From contig NZ_CP094828.1 of NCBI RefSeq assembly GCF_022865125.1, positions 1,674,001 through 1,738,000 on the forward strand: a stretch of 64,000 bases of DNA, written 5' to 3'. Below the pieces are notes generated by a model. That model did no database searches and had not been told where the DNA came from. It saw only the letters and a list, made by a program, of their open reading frames with translations. The translations under genes were made by a program, and so were the position numbers. Origin of the DNA: Acuticoccus sp. I52.16.1. GTDB taxonomy: Bacteria; Pseudomonadota; Alphaproteobacteria; Rhizobiales; Amorphaceae. Within the stretch, counting starts at the first letter, position 1, and every line of letters begins with the position of its first letter. Positions 25,782-35,828 of this stretch are shown here, one piece after another.

Positions 25782-26603
25782 TCACAGCGACTTCAGCGCA
25801 TCCTCCAGCTTCACCGTCGCCGAGCCGCGGCGGGCGGGCTTCTGCTGCCCCGGGTCGGGCGCCCAGCCGGAGAGGAAGGCGAACACGAACGTCGCCTTCA
25901 GTCTCCCGCGCGCATCGCCATGGTGAGCGCGGTAGTGCGCCTCGGCCGCCGCGAAGAGGCGGCGCGGGGCGGGAACGCGGCTCGCCAGCACACCGCGCAG
26001 CCCCACCGCCGAGAGGTCCGCCAGCAGCGACGCCAGGGTCCCGTAGGTGACCGCGACGCGCACCTCGTCGACCACCGGGAGGGCGAAGCCGGCGCGGGCC
26101 AAGGCGTCGCCCCACTGGCGCACGTCGCCGAACGGGGCCACCCGCATCGCCGCTCCGCCCGACAGCGCCGCGTCCGCGTGCAGCAGCGAGTCGGTCAGCT
26201 CGGCCAGCGTCCCGCTACAGGCGGCCGCGCCGAGGAAGAGACCGTCCGCCCGCAGCGTGCCGCGCATCTCGCCCAGCGCCATGACGGGGTCGTTGGCGAC
26301 GCTCAGCTCGTTGATCGAGATCGCCAGGTCGAACGACCGCAGGAAGGGTTGGGAGACGTCCGCCACCACGTCCGGTCGCTCGGCCGCGGCGGGCGAGGCA
26401 TGGACCGCCGGCACGCCGATGCGGCCCCACACCTCGCGCAGCGCCGGGGTCGCCGGGCCGACGATCAGCGCCCGCTCGAAGCGGCGACTGACCAGGGCGA
26501 CCCGGTCGGCGATCTCCTCGGCGAGGCGGACGTGGACGACGTCGGCCTCGGCGGAGCGGGAGCGGGTGCGGATACGCGTGCGATCGAACAGCATGCCGCT
26601 CAT
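25782..26603 (-). CDS. SAM-dependent methyltransferase-like protein (NDUFAF5/BioC type)
   Basis: A 273-residue protein starting MSGMLFDRTRIRTRSRSA, the 'LFDR...R.R' opening of alphaproteobacterial NDUFAF5-like methyltransferases. The Rossmann core is recognisable in RALIVGPATPALREVW, but the usual acidic glycine-rich GxGxG SAM loop is degenerate (VGPATP). DLAISINELSVANDPVMALGEMRGTLRADGLFLGAA matches motif post-I to III. Mitochondrial NDUFAF5 hydroxylates a complex I subunit, so a non-methyltransferase role is possible. It is divergent from comF, as in many relatives. Confidence 0.75.
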   Translation of the reverse strand: MSGMLFDRTRIRTRSRSAEADVVHVRLAEEIADRVALVSRRFERALIVGPATPALREVWGRIGVPAVHASPAAAERPDVVADVSQPFLRSFDLAISINELSVANDPVMALGEMRGTLRADGLFLGAAACSGTLAELTDSLLHADAALSGGAAMRVAPFGDVRQWGDALARAGFALPVVDEVRVAVTYGTLASLLADLSAVGLRGVLASRVPAPRRLFAAAEAHYRAHHGDARGRLKATFVFAFLSGWAPDPGQQKPARRGSATVKLEDALKSL

Positions 26604-26662
26604 TTATCGCGCCGCGCGAAATGGATCTACACCTTTAGATTGCGATCGGCTAAGCTGTGACC

Positions 26663-27517
26663 ATGACGCTCGCTCACCTCCCCGTTTCCGGCCCGCTAGC
26701 CAGGGTCGCACGCCTCGGTCGCCCGCTCGTTCGGCTCGGAGCGCCGATGGTCGGGGTGCCTTTGGCGGGCGCGGCGCGGCTGGGGCGCGGCGCGCTGGCC
26801 GCCGGGGTGGCGCTGGCGGTGCCGCCGTTGTGCCTCGCCTGCCGCCGCCCGCTGGTGGACCCGCGCACACTGTGCGGCTCCTGCCTGCGAGACCTGGAGA
26901 TCGTCACCCCGCCGATCTGCGACATCATGGGGACGCCGCTCGCCTACGACGCGGGTCCGGGCGCCCGGTCGCCGGAGCTGCGCTGGAACCACCCGCTGTA
27001 CGACAAGGCGCGTGTGGCGACCGTCTTCGGACCGCTGAGCCAGCGCCTCGTGCACCAACTGAAATATCACGACGTCCCCGGTGTGGCGGCGCTGATGGCC
27101 CGTCTGATGGCCCCGGCGATGGCCGACCTCGTCGCCGACGCCGACCTCCTCCTCCCCGTCCCGCTGCACCGCCGCCGCCTTCTGAAGCGCCGCTTCAACC
27201 AGGCGGTGCTGATCGCCGATGCGCTGGCACCGCTGGTGGGCCTGCCGGTGGTGCGGCACGCGGTGCGCCGCGTGCGCCATACCGCCCATCAGGTCGGCCT
27301 GGCGCGCGAGCAGCGGGCCGACAACCTGCACGGCGCCTTCAAGGTGGTGGAGCCGCACGCGATCGCGGGCAGAGCGGTCATCCTGGTGGACGACGTGCTC
27401 ACCTCCGGTGCCACGGCGGACGCGCTCGCGGTGACGCTGCGGGCCGCCGGCGCGCGCGGCGTGCGGGTCGCCGTCTTCACGCGTGTGGTGGCGGACGCGA
27501 ACCGGGAGCCGGCGTGA
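26663..27517 (+). CDS. ComF family phosphoribosyltransferase-like protein
   Basis: A 284-residue ComF family protein. An N-terminal zinc-ribbon-like pair (CLAC ... CGSC) is followed by a type I phosphoribosyltransferase fold with the PRPP loop AVILVDDVLTSGATADA. In between are VHQLKYHD and LLLPVPLHRRRLLKRRFNQA, hallmark ComF segments. The family is linked to DNA uptake in competent bacteria, but the biochemical role here is unknown. A GTG six bases earlier in frame is an alternative start. Confidence 0.9.
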   Translation: MTLAHLPVSGPLARVARLGRPLVRLGAPMVGVPLAGAARLGRGALAAGVALAVPPLCLACRRPLVDPRTLCGSCLRDLEIVTPPICDIMGTPLAYDAGPGARSPELRWNHPLYDKARVATVFGPLSQRLVHQLKYHDVPGVAALMARLMAPAMADLVADADLLLPVPLHRRRLLKRRFNQAVLIADALAPLVGLPVVRHAVRRVRHTAHQVGLAREQRADNLHGAFKVVEPHAIAGRAVILVDDVLTSGATADALAVTLRAAGARGVRVAVFTRVVADANREPA

Positions 27518-27549
27518 TGCGGTTGCGAGTGCCGCGCAGGTACATATAT

Positions 27550-27570
27550 CCTTCGGTTCGAGCCCGAAGG
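27550..27570 (+). promoter_or_regulatory. Hairpin overlapping the ribosome binding site of grxC
   Basis: CCTTCGG (27550-27556) pairs perfectly with CCGAAGG (27564-27570) around a 7-base loop. The 3' arm runs into the AAGGGAG Shine-Dalgarno sequence about ten bases before the grxC ATG, so folding could partly hide the ribosome binding site. It could also end comF transcription, but no T-tract follows. Confidence 0.45.
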
Positions 27571-27581
27571 GAGTTCGAGTC

Positions 27582-27848
27582 ATGACCAGAGTTGAAGTTT
27601 TCACCCGCGACCTCTGCGGGTTCTGCACCCGGGCGAAGCGGCTCCTTGAAGACAAGGGCATCGCTTTTACCGAATATAACGCCACCAAGGATCCCAGCCT
27701 GCGGGAGGTGATGGTCAAGCGCAGCGGTCAGCGGACGTTCCCGCAGATCTTCGTCGGCGATATCCACATCGGCGGCTGCGACGACCTCTACGCCGCGGAA
27801 CGGTCCGGCAAGCTGGACGCAGCCATCTCCGGCGAAATCGCTCAGTGA
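27582..27848 (+). CDS. grxC: Glutaredoxin 3
   Basis: An 88-residue dithiol glutaredoxin that uses glutathione to reduce protein disulfides. The active site is C12-G-F-C15 instead of the more usual CPYC. TFPQIFVGDIHIGGCDDL provides the cis-Pro glutathione site and the GG(C/S)DDL motif, characteristic of Grx3 proteins. GAAGGGAG precedes the ATG. Its place between comF and the DUF1178 gene is typical of alphaproteobacteria, although the carbon-nitrogen hydrolase gene often found after grxC is absent. Confidence 0.95.
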   Translation: MTRVEVFTRDLCGFCTRAKRLLEDKGIAFTEYNATKDPSLREVMVKRSGQRTFPQIFVGDIHIGGCDDLYAAERSGKLDAAISGEIAQ

Positions 27849-27931
27849 CCACGGCGCCCATCGGCCGCGCCGGGCCGACCCGGCGCGCGCCGCATGCCGC
27901 CGTCCACCACACCCCTTAAAGGTCGCAGCTC

Positions 27932-28489
27932 GTGATTCACTATTCGCTTCGCTGCGACGACGGCCATCGGTTCGATGGCTGGTTCGCGTCCTCCTCCGCC
28001 TTCGAGACACAGCACGAACGCGGCCTCCTCGCCTGCCCGCACTGCGGCTCCGTCGCGGTGCAGCGGGCGCTGATGGCGCCGGCCGTCGTCGCCGGTCGCG
28101 AGCCGTCCCGCAGCACCGAGACCGCGCCCGACCCCGCCGCGCCGTCCGCGCCGACGGGTGGTGGTGCTGGCGTTGCTGGCGGCGGCGGGACGAACGCCCC
28201 GGCCCAGCCGGCCAGGTCCGAGCCGGCCGCGCCCTCCCCCTCCAGCATCGCGCTGATGGACGAGCGGGCCCACAAGCTGCGGACGCTGATCAAGGCGATG
28301 CACGCCGCCGTGAAGGAAGTGGGAACCGACGTCGGCCGCAGCTTCCCCGAGGAGGCGCGCCGCATCCACTACGGCGAAGCCGAGGCCCGCGGCATCTACG
28401 GCCAGGCGGACGCCGAGGAGGCGCGCGCCCTGCTCGAGGAGGGGATCGACATCCTCCCCCTCCCCAACCTGCCCGACGAGCAGAACTGA
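27932..28489 (+). CDS. DUF1178 family protein
   Basis: A 185-residue protein of unknown function. It begins IHYSLRCDDGHRFDGWFASSSAFE and then has LLACPHCGSVAVQRALMAP, a CxxC that with the first cysteine suggests a small zinc-binding N-terminal domain like those in FmdB/CxxC_CXXC proteins. A Pro/Ala/Gly-rich linker (about residues 55-105) leads to a helical C-terminal domain with VGTDVGRSFPEEARRIHYGEAEARGIYG, the signature of the family. The start is GTG. It is convergent with metW, only seven bases apart. Confidence 0.9.
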   Translation: MIHYSLRCDDGHRFDGWFASSSAFETQHERGLLACPHCGSVAVQRALMAPAVVAGREPSRSTETAPDPAAPSAPTGGGAGVAGGGGTNAPAQPARSEPAAPSPSSIALMDERAHKLRTLIKAMHAAVKEVGTDVGRSFPEEARRIHYGEAEARGIYGQADAEEARALLEEGIDILPLPNLPDEQN

Positions 28490-28496
28490 CGCCGGC

Positions 28497-29120
28497 TCAG
28501 CGGCGCAGCAGGAACACCGCCTGCTCGCCAAAGAGGTTCCAGAACCACCACGGCGCATTGAACGGGATGCGCCGGCCCCACGCGTTGAGCGCGATGGAGT
28601 GCTCCACCGTCACGCCCATCTCGTCGCAAAGCTGCACGAAGTCGCGGATGGTGCAGAAGTGGATGTTGTTGGTGCGCCACCACGGCTCCGGCAGCAGCTC
28701 GGTCTTGGGCATCTTGCCCTGCGACAGGAGCTGCACCCGCATCTTCCAGTAGGCGAAGTTGGGGAACGAGACGATGCCCCGCTCGCCGATCCGCAGCATG
28801 TTCTCCAGCACATGGCGGGGATCGCGCATCGCCTGGAGCGACCGGCTGAGGATGACGTAGTCGAACGACTTGTCGAGGTAGCCGTCGAGATCGGTGTCGG
28901 CGTCGCCCTGGATCACGGACAGGCCCTTGGCGACGGCGTCGTTCACCCCCTTCTGCGACAGCTCGATGCCAGACGCGGTGACGTCGTGCGAGCGGCGCAG
29001 CAGCGCCATCAGCGTGCCGTCGCCGCAGCCGACGTCCAGGATGCGCGTGCCCGGCTCCACCAGCTCGCGGATGACACGAAAATCGACGCGCTGCTCGGCA
29101 GCCGGGATCACCTCCACCAT
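28497..29120 (-). CDS. metW: Methionine biosynthesis protein MetW
   Basis: A 207-residue SAM-methyltransferase-fold protein that works with MetX in homoserine acetylation in bacteria such as Pseudomonas and Leptospira (family knowledge). The SAM loop ILDVGCGDGTLMALL is at about residues 27-41, and the diagnostic MetW segments SFPNFAYWKMRVQLL, GKMPKTELLPEPWW and NNIHFCTIRDF follow. It starts five bases after the metX stop codon, so the two form an operon. I used the ATG of MVEVIPAAEQ; the frame is open further upstream inside metX but without family features. Confidence 0.95.
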   Translation of the reverse strand: MVEVIPAAEQRVDFRVIRELVEPGTRILDVGCGDGTLMALLRRSHDVTASGIELSQKGVNDAVAKGLSVIQGDADTDLDGYLDKSFDYVILSRSLQAMRDPRHVLENMLRIGERGIVSFPNFAYWKMRVQLLSQGKMPKTELLPEPWWRTNNIHFCTIRDFVQLCDEMGVTVEHSIALNAWGRRIPFNAPWWFWNLFGEQAVFLLRR

Positions 29121-29125
29121 CGCGC

Positions 29126-30349
<1,224 letters not shown>

Positions 30350-30397
30350 ACTAAAGGTCCTCACTGCGCTTCAGGCGGCGCATTGGTAAGGTGCCCG

Positions 30398-30427
30398 ACG
30401 CTAGGCGGCGGGCGCTACAATGGTCAA
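30398..30427 (-). promoter_or_regulatory. Candidate sigma-70-type promoter for metX-metW
   Basis: Read on the minus strand, TTGACC and TAGCGT are separated by 18 bases, about 50 bases before the preferred metX start. The -35 matches the alphaproteobacterial TTGAC consensus; the -10 is weak. A short GCGC-loop-GCGC hairpin lies in the leader. I did not find the conserved elements of a SAM-II riboswitch. Confidence 0.35.
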
Positions 30428-30496
30428 CGTTTTCTTTGCGTCGCTCGCTCTGTCAGTCTATCCAGCCGGTTCTGTCAACGTTGTGAAGCTCACGCT

Positions 30497-31150
30497 GTGT
30501 CACCGCTCCCCCCTCTCACGTCCGACGAATTGTCCGCGCTGCGCGGGCGGCTCGATGTCGTCGACACCGAGCTTCAGAAGCTCTTGCAGGAGCGGTTCGC
30601 GATTGCCGAAGTCATCGGCAAGACCAAGGGGCCGAACGAGCCGATCATCCGGCCCGATCGCGAGGTCGAGGTCATCGCCAACCGCCTCGTCGCGCTCGAA
30701 GGCGCCATGCCGCCTGCGACGCTGGTGCACATCTGGCGCGTGCTGATCGGCAGCTCGTGTGCCGTGCAACGTCCGTTCCAAGTTCACGCCGCCGGCTCGA
30801 TCGAGGCCGCCCGTTACCTCTACGGCCCGGTCGACATGATGCGATGGCCCACCGCGTCCGCAGCGGTGGCGGCGCTGGCCGAGCGGCCGGACGACGTCGC
30901 CGTCGTGCCGGACGCCGACCGATGGTGGATGAAACCCTTCACCGCCCACGTCTTCGCCCGCGTCCCGCTGTCGAGCGGTGCCCGCGTCACCATCCTCGGC
31001 GGGTCCCGTGTCGGTGCCAGCCGCGGCGCCCAGGCCCTCGTCGTGCGGGCCGGCATGCTGCACGAGATCGAGGTCGCCGACCTCACCGACGCCGACGAGG
31101 TGCTCGGCCGCTACGCCCCCTCACCCTATACCATTCCGGTCGCCCAATGA
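30497..31150 (+). CDS. Chorismate mutase (AroQ type)
   Basis: A 217-residue protein. Residues about 8-90 form an AroQ-type helical chorismate mutase: [38 protein letters not shown] carries the conserved Arg, Arg and Lys ligands, then [12 protein letters not shown]. It converts chorismate to prephenate for Phe/Tyr. The C-terminal half ([16 protein letters not shown] and beyond) resembles the extra domain of rhizobial chorismate mutases and has no assigned role. The start is a GTG; the frame is open upstream across the metX region, which is a shadow. Its stop overlaps hisC as ATGA. Confidence 0.88.
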   Translation: MSPLPPLTSDELSALRGRLDVVDTELQKLLQERFAIAEVIGKTKGPNEPIIRPDREVEVIANRLVALEGAMPPATLVHIWRVLIGSSCAVQRPFQVHAAGSIEAARYLYGPVDMMRWPTASAAVAALAERPDDVAVVPDADRWWMKPFTAHVFARVPLSSGARVTILGGSRVGASRGAQALVVRAGMLHEIEVADLTDADEVLGRYAPSPYTIPVAQ

Positions 31151-32265
31151 GTGCTCCGCTTCCGATGCGTCCCGCCGCGCGCGAATCCATCCTGCGCATC
31201 GCCCCCTACATTCCGGGCCGCTCCACGGCGGGTGCGGCGCGCAAGGAGTACAAGCTCTCCTCCAACGAGAACCCGCTCGGCCCCAGCCCCGCGGCGCGCG
31301 AGGCGTTCATCGCCGCCGCCACCTCGCTGGAGCGCTACCCCGACGGCGGCGCGACCTTGCTGCGCGACGCCATCGCCGACACCTACGGCCTGAAGGCCGA
31401 CCGGATCATCTGCGGCAACGGCTCGGACGAGATCCTGTCGATGATCGCGCACGCCTTCCTCGCCGAAGGTGACGAGGCGATCTTCACCGAGCACGCCTTC
31501 CTGATGTACCGCATCGTGACCCTGGCGGCCGGGGCCGACCCCGTCGTCGTCGCCGAGCCGGACATGCAGATCGACGTCGACGCGATCCTCGCCGCCGTCA
31601 CCGAGCGCACGAAGATCGTCTTTCTCGCCAACCCCAACAATCCGACCGGGTCCTACACTCCGGCCGCCGAGGTGAAGCGGCTGCGCGAGGGGCTGCCGGC
31701 GAGCGTGCTCCTGGTGATCGACGCCGCCTACGCCGAGTACGTGCGCAAGAACGATTACGAGAGCGGGATCGAGCTGGTCGCGACGCGCGACGACACGATC
31801 ATGACGCGCACCTTCTCCAAGATCCACGCGCTGGCGGGGCTGCGGCTCGGCTGGGCCTACGCGCCGGCCGCCGTCATCGACGCGCTGCACCGGGTGCGCG
31901 GGCCCTTCAACGTCAACGCCCCGGCGATCGCGGCCGGCGTCGCGGCGCTGGCCGACCGGGCGCACATGGAAGAGGCGGTCGCCCACAACGCCTACTGGCT
32001 GCCCGAGGTGTCCCGCCGCGTCCGCGAGCTGGGGTTCGCGGTGCCCGATTCGGTCGGCAACTTCATCCTGATCGACTTTTCGCCGGTGGAGGGCGCGGAC
32101 GCCGGCAACGCGGACGACTTCCTCGGCGCGCGCGGCTGCGTGCTGCGCCGCGTCGCGGGCTACGGCCTGCCGCAGATGCTCCGCATGACCATCGGCGACG
32201 AGGAGGCCAACGAGGCCGTCATCGCGGCGCTGAGCGAATACCGGAAGGGGCTGCCGGGTGGCTGA
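31147..32265 (+). CDS. hisC: Histidinol-phosphate/aromatic aminotransferase
   Basis: A 372-residue PLP-dependent class I/II aminotransferase. [17 protein letters not shown] opens the enzyme. [15 protein letters not shown] and [12 protein letters not shown] are the cofactor-binding segments. [21 protein letters not shown] contains the Schiff-base lysine, and [16 protein letters not shown] closes it. Placement between chorismate mutase and prephenate dehydrogenase suggests it also serves as aromatic aminotransferase (tyrosine/phenylalanine), which is known for HisC paralogues in this context. It overlaps both neighbours (4 and 8 bases). Confidence 0.93.
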   Translation: MSAPLPMRPAARESILRIAPYIPGRSTAGAARKEYKLSSNENPLGPSPAAREAFIAAATSLERYPDGGATLLRDAIADTYGLKADRIICGNGSDEILSMIAHAFLAEGDEAIFTEHAFLMYRIVTLAAGADPVVVAEPDMQIDVDAILAAVTERTKIVFLANPNNPTGSYTPAAEVKRLREGLPASVLLVIDAAYAEYVRKNDYESGIELVATRDDTIMTRTFSKIHALAGLRLGWAYAPAAVIDALHRVRGPFNVNAPAIAAGVAALADRAHMEEAVAHNAYWLPEVSRRVRELGFAVPDSVGNFILIDFSPVEGADAGNADDFLGARGCVLRRVAGYGLPQMLRMTIGDEEANEAVIAALSEYRKGLPGG

Positions 32266-33304
32266 CGGCGAACAGGGCGACGCAGAATCGGGCTTTTTCT
32301 TCAATAGTGTCGCCATCCTGGGCATCGGCCTGATCGGCTCGTCCATCGCGCTGGCCCTGCGCGACAACGGCTTCGAGGGGCCGATCTCCATCGCCGACCG
32401 CAACGGCGAGTCGCTGCGCGAGGCGGGCGAGCTGGGCCTCGGCAACAGCTACCACACCAGCGCCGCCAAGGCGGTTCAGGGCGCGGACGTGGTCTTCCTG
32501 TGCGTCCCGGTCGGCGCGATGGGGGCGACCGCGCGGGCCATCGCACCGACGCTCGGCGCCAACGCCATCGTCACCGACACGGGTTCGGTCAAAGCCTCGG
32601 TCGCACGGGCCGTGTGCGCGGCCATCCCCAACAAGACGCGCTTCGTGCCGGGGCACCCGATCGCCGGGTCCGAGCAGTCCGGCCCCCGCGCGGGCTGGGC
32701 GACGCTGTTCCGCAACCGCTGGAGCATCCTGACCCCCGGCCCCGAGACCGACGCCGGCGCCATCGACGTCGTCGCCGCGATGTGGCGCAAGATGGGCGCC
32801 TACGTCGAGCTGATGGAGGCCGAGCACCACGACCTGGTGCTGGCCATCACCTCGCATGTGCCGCACCTCATCGCCTACAACATCGTGCGCACCGCGTACG
32901 ACATGGAGGCGGTGACCGAGTCGGACGTCATCAAGTTCTCCGCCGGCGGCTTCCGCGACTTCACCCGCCTCGCCGCCTCGGATCCGACGATGTGGCGCGA
33001 CGTCTTCCTCAACAACAAGCCCGCCGTGATCGAGACGCTGGGCCGCTTCATGGAAGACCTCGCGATGCTGCAGCGGGCGATCCGCTGGAGCGACGGCGAA
33101 CAGCTCTTCGACATGTTCCAGCGCACGCGCAACATCCGCATGTCGATCGTCGAGGCCGGGCAGGATACCGCGGCGCCCGACTTCGGCCGCCCTCGCACCG
33201 CGGCCGACAGGCCCGGCGCCCACCCGCACGAGCCGCCGCAGGACACCCTGCCCCACGTCGACGACGTCCACTACGACGACGACCCCGACGAATCCGACTA
33301 CTGA
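32258..33304 (+). CDS. tyrA: Prephenate/arogenate dehydrogenase
   Basis: A 348-residue NAD(P)+-dependent dehydrogenase for tyrosine synthesis. It has the Rossmann loop [15 protein letters not shown], then [22 protein letters not shown] and [13 protein letters not shown], the substrate-binding histidine region. A helical C-terminal dimer domain includes [14 protein letters not shown] and [17 protein letters not shown]. No ACT domain is fused, so Tyr feedback through ACT is not expected. The start is GTG, overlapping hisC by eight bases. The last 50 residues are acidic and disordered. Confidence 0.94.
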   Translation: MADGEQGDAESGFFFNSVAILGIGLIGSSIALALRDNGFEGPISIADRNGESLREAGELGLGNSYHTSAAKAVQGADVVFLCVPVGAMGATARAIAPTLGANAIVTDTGSVKASVARAVCAAIPNKTRFVPGHPIAGSEQSGPRAGWATLFRNRWSILTPGPETDAGAIDVVAAMWRKMGAYVELMEAEHHDLVLAITSHVPHLIAYNIVRTAYDMEAVTESDVIKFSAGGFRDFTRLAASDPTMWRDVFLNNKPAVIETLGRFMEDLAMLQRAIRWSDGEQLFDMFQRTRNIRMSIVEAGQDTAAPDFGRPRTAADRPGAHPHEPPQDTLPHVDDVHYDDDPDESDY

Positions 33305-33316
33305 GCCCGCCCGGCG

Positions 33317-34330
33317 TCAGCGGAAGCGCAGCGGCAACGGCGGCAGCGTCGCGACCGTGATCCAGCCGCCGGGCTTCACGCGGCTCTCGTCCAGCGTGAT
33401 CGCCACGGTATGCGCCTCGCGGTCGCCGATCTTGCGGGTCGGCGCGCTGGCGAAGAAATTCTTCAACAGGCCGGACAGCATCTGCTCGGCCTTCGGGTTC
33501 ATCACCGCCTTGTAGGGAAGCCCCTCGTCCGTGCCGGCGACGGCGACGAGCAGCTCGCCGTCGACCAGTCCGTCCGGCCGCAGCTCCAGCGTGCCGGAGA
33601 TGTCGATCAGCATGTCGCCGCACTCGACCAGTGCCGTGTCGATCACCAGCGGCAGGCCCTCGGTGGCGAGCGTGCGCAACAACAGCTCCGGCCGCCCCTG
33701 CAACAGCGACGCGCCGCCGCCGATCCGCCCGCGCACCGCAATGTCCGCCGGCTCCAGCCCCTCGCGCGGGACCGCGTCGGTCATGCGGATGGCGAAGTCG
33801 AGATCGGCGGCCTCGTCGGGATTGCGACGCACGCTCATGTCGAACTCGGCCACCGCGAGCTGCGCCGCACCGAGGTCGAACGTCATGTCCACCACCTCGG
33901 CGATCAGCTCGCGAAGGGCGCCGTTCGACAGGTCGATGTGCGCGCTGGCGTGGGCGAGGTCGAAGCTGGCCTCCATGTCGGGCGTGCGGCCGAGGTGCAG
34001 CTCAACCGGCGCGTCCACCTCGGCGATGATGCGGGCCGGGTCGTACACTTGCGCCGCGACGCGAAGGCCGCCCAGCCGCACCTTTCGCCCGTTGGCGCCG
34101 ATCTTGGTGCCGTCCGCGCAATGGACCACCACACGGAAGGGGTAGCCCGATACCCGGCGTTCGGCGCAGATCAGGATGGCGTCGCGGTCGATCGCCATTC
34201 GCTCGGCTCGTGCGATTTGCCGATCGACGATCGTGGCCGCCACGAACCAGAGGACGGACCACGCGACTATTCCCAAGAGCACTCCCACCAGGAGCAGCTT
34301 GAAACGACGGGTCCCTGATCGAGCGGCCAT
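33317..34330 (-). CDS. DUF2125 domain-containing membrane-anchored protein
   Basis: A 337-residue protein. One N-terminal helix (FKLLLVGVLLGIVAWSVLWFVA, about residues 10-31) acts as signal anchor, followed by a periplasmic DUF2125 domain with AILICAERRVSGYPFRVVVHC and many beta strands. Function unknown; the long beta-rich fold recalls AsmA-like envelope proteins, which is only a resemblance. GGGAGGACT precedes the ATG. It is convergent with tyrA and divergent from the cyclotransferase gene, an arrangement usual in Hyphomicrobiales. Confidence 0.88.
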   Translation of the reverse strand: MAARSGTRRFKLLLVGVLLGIVAWSVLWFVAATIVDRQIARAERMAIDRDAILICAERRVSGYPFRVVVHCADGTKIGANGRKVRLGGLRVAAQVYDPARIIAEVDAPVELHLGRTPDMEASFDLAHASAHIDLSNGALRELIAEVVDMTFDLGAAQLAVAEFDMSVRRNPDEAADLDFAIRMTDAVPREGLEPADIAVRGRIGGGASLLQGRPELLLRTLATEGLPLVIDTALVECGDMLIDISGTLELRPDGLVDGELLVAVAGTDEGLPYKAVMNPKAEQMLSGLLKNFFASAPTRKIGDREAHTVAITLDESRVKPGGWITVATLPPLPLRFR

Positions 34331-34461
34331 AGTCCTCCCTTATCTGACCATACGCCGTACAGCCACCGCACATCGTTCGACAAGTGATGTTGTGGACACT
34401 AGCACCCTTGCGCCCGATATGGGCGGGACGTATGCGCGCGGGCCGGGGGGGGTGCGAACTG

Positions 34462-34989
34462 ATGTCACTGTATGTCTTCGGGTACGGATCGCTGATGTGG
34501 CGACCGGGCTTCGACTTCGAAGACAAGGCGTTCGCCACCGTGCGCGGCCGTCACCGCCGGCTGTGCGTCTACTCCTGGGTTCACCGCGGCACCGAGGCGC
34601 GGCCCGGCCTCGTCCTGGGGCTCGACCGGGGCGGCGCGTGCCGCGGCATCGTGTACACCGTCGCCGAGGCCAAGCGCGACGAGGTCGTCGCCTACCTGCG
34701 CGCCCGCGAGCAGGTCACGATGGTCTACCTGGAGACCACCGTCACCGCCCGGCTCGACGACGGCAGCCAGCTCGACGCGCTCACCTACGTGGTCGACCGC
34801 AAGCATGCCCAATATGCCGGCCGCCTGTCGCTGGACGAGACGTTCGCGCAGGTCTCCGGCGCAGTCGGCAAGTCCGGCCCGAACGAGGAATATGTCCTGT
34901 CCACCGCGGACCTCCTCACCGAGGCCGGGATCGCCGACCCCCGGCTCCACACCCTAGCGGAGCGCCTGCGCCAGCGGGACGCCGCCTAG
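34462..34989 (+). CDS. Gamma-glutamylcyclotransferase (ChaC-like)
   Basis: A 175-residue protein of the ChaC/GGCT fold. YVFGYGSLMWRPGFDF (from residue 3) is the substrate-binding motif. GGACRGIVYTV, YLETTVTARL and YVVDRKHAQYAG follow, and NEEYVL carries the conserved catalytic glutamate region. ChaC enzymes degrade glutathione to 5-oxoproline and Cys-Gly. The final base of its TAG stop codon is supplied by the end of the neighbouring insertion sequence. Confidence 0.9.
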   Translation: MSLYVFGYGSLMWRPGFDFEDKAFATVRGRHRRLCVYSWVHRGTEARPGLVLGLDRGGACRGIVYTVAEAKRDEVVAYLRAREQVTMVYLETTVTARLDDGSQLDALTYVVDRKHAQYAGRLSLDETFAQVSGAVGKSGPNEEYVLSTADLLTEAGIADPRLHTLAERLRQRDAA

Positions 34990-35752
34990 GCCGTGGACTC
35001 ATGGTGTCGTAGCCATAGGCGGGTCGATGCCAAGGCGACGGCGGCCATGAAGTTTCGGGCGAGTTTGTCGAATCGGGTGGCAATGCGGCGGAAGTGCTTC
35101 AGCTTGTTGAAGTACCGCTCGACGAGGTTGCGCAGCCGATAGAGCGGTGGCGCAACGGTGCGCATAACACGAACGTTGCGCTGGCTCGGGATGTGGGCGG
35201 TGGCGCCTCTGGCCGCACACCATTCGATCAGCGCCTTGGCGCTGTAGCCGCGGTCGGCCACGATGTCCGGTGCGAGTGGGAGCCCGTCGAGGAGGATCGG
35301 CGCTGTTGTCTTGTCGGAGGCCTGACCAGCCGTGATTACGAAGCGGATCGGCAGGCCCCGCTCGTTGACGACGGCGTGGAGTTTGGTCGTCAGTCCTCCA
35401 CGAGAACGGCCAATGGCGTGATCCGGGCCCCCTTTTTTCCGCCGGCTGCGTGCTGGTGAGCCTTCACGATGGAGCTGTCGATGAGCTGGAGCGCGGCCGG
35501 CTCTTCTCGAGCAAGTGCCTCGAACACCGCCAGCCATACGCCGCGCTTGGCCCATCTGTTGAAGCGATTGTAGACCGTCGTCGATGGGCCATAGCGCGCC
35601 GGCAAGTCGCGCCACGGTGACCCGGTCCGCAACACCCAGAAGATGCCGTTGAGGACACGCCGGTCGTCCACACGCTGCTTTCCGGGCGGCGCCGGCGGCA
35701 ACAGCGGCTCGATGATCGACCATTCCACTTCGCTCAGATCGTAACGTGCCAC
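34986..35752 (-). CDS. IS5-family transposase made by -1 frameshift (OrfAB)
   Basis: The first frame (GTG start, 120 codons, VARYDLSEVEWSIIEPLLPP) encodes the N-terminal DUF4096-like domain and the first acidic residue of the DDE site in LQLIDSSIVKAH. The second frame continues with DHAIGRSRGGLTTKLHAV, PDIVADRGYSAKALI (second Asp) and RNLVERYFNKLKHFRRIATR (catalytic Glu). They are joined at the heptamer A AAA AAG (35432-35438), in register with the first frame, which is the classic -1 slip site. The shifted product would be about 255 residues. The TAG stop is not in the element; it comes from the target site. Without the shift only the 120-residue OrfA is made. Confidence 0.88.
34989..35005. 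repeat. Left terminal inverted repeat of the IS5-type element
   Basis: GGCCGTGGACTCATGGT, matching the right end at 15 of 17 positions. The two bases just outside (TA, 34987-34988) are repeated outside the right end. Confidence 0.88.
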
Positions 35753-35811
35753 GCCCCAACTCCTGACTGACAGGAGATTGAATCATGGGCGCGACCATTT
35801 GAGAATCCCGG

Positions 35812-35828
35812 ACCATGAGTTCACGACC
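35812..35828. repeat. Right terminal inverted repeat of the IS5-type element
   Basis: ACCATGAGTTCACGACC on the plus strand, the partner of the left repeat with two mismatches. TA follows at 35829-35830. Confidence 0.88.

Larger units (their letters stand above)
34989..35828 (-). mobile_element. Complete IS5-family insertion sequence (IS427-like group), 840 bp
   Basis: The element is bounded by 17-bp terminal inverted repeats (left GGCCGTGGACTCATGGT, right GGTCGTGAACTCATGGT read inward) that differ at two positions. It is flanked by a direct TA duplication within CTA...TAG, so the target was CTAG. It holds one transposase made from two overlapping frames. Both ends are intact and no internal stop disrupts the frames beyond the programmed shift, so the copy looks recent and functional. 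Confidence 0.9.

Noticed and set aside
30350-30496. Possible SAM-II riboswitch upstream of metX
   Set aside because: This riboswitch class often precedes metA/metX in alphaproteobacteria, but I could not find its conserved pseudoknot sequence elements in the leader.
34986-35816. Single continuous minus-strand frame through the insertion sequence as one transposase
   Set aside because: Its N-terminal part is out of frame with the conserved transposase start; the conserved N-terminus is in the other frame and joins by a -1 shift.
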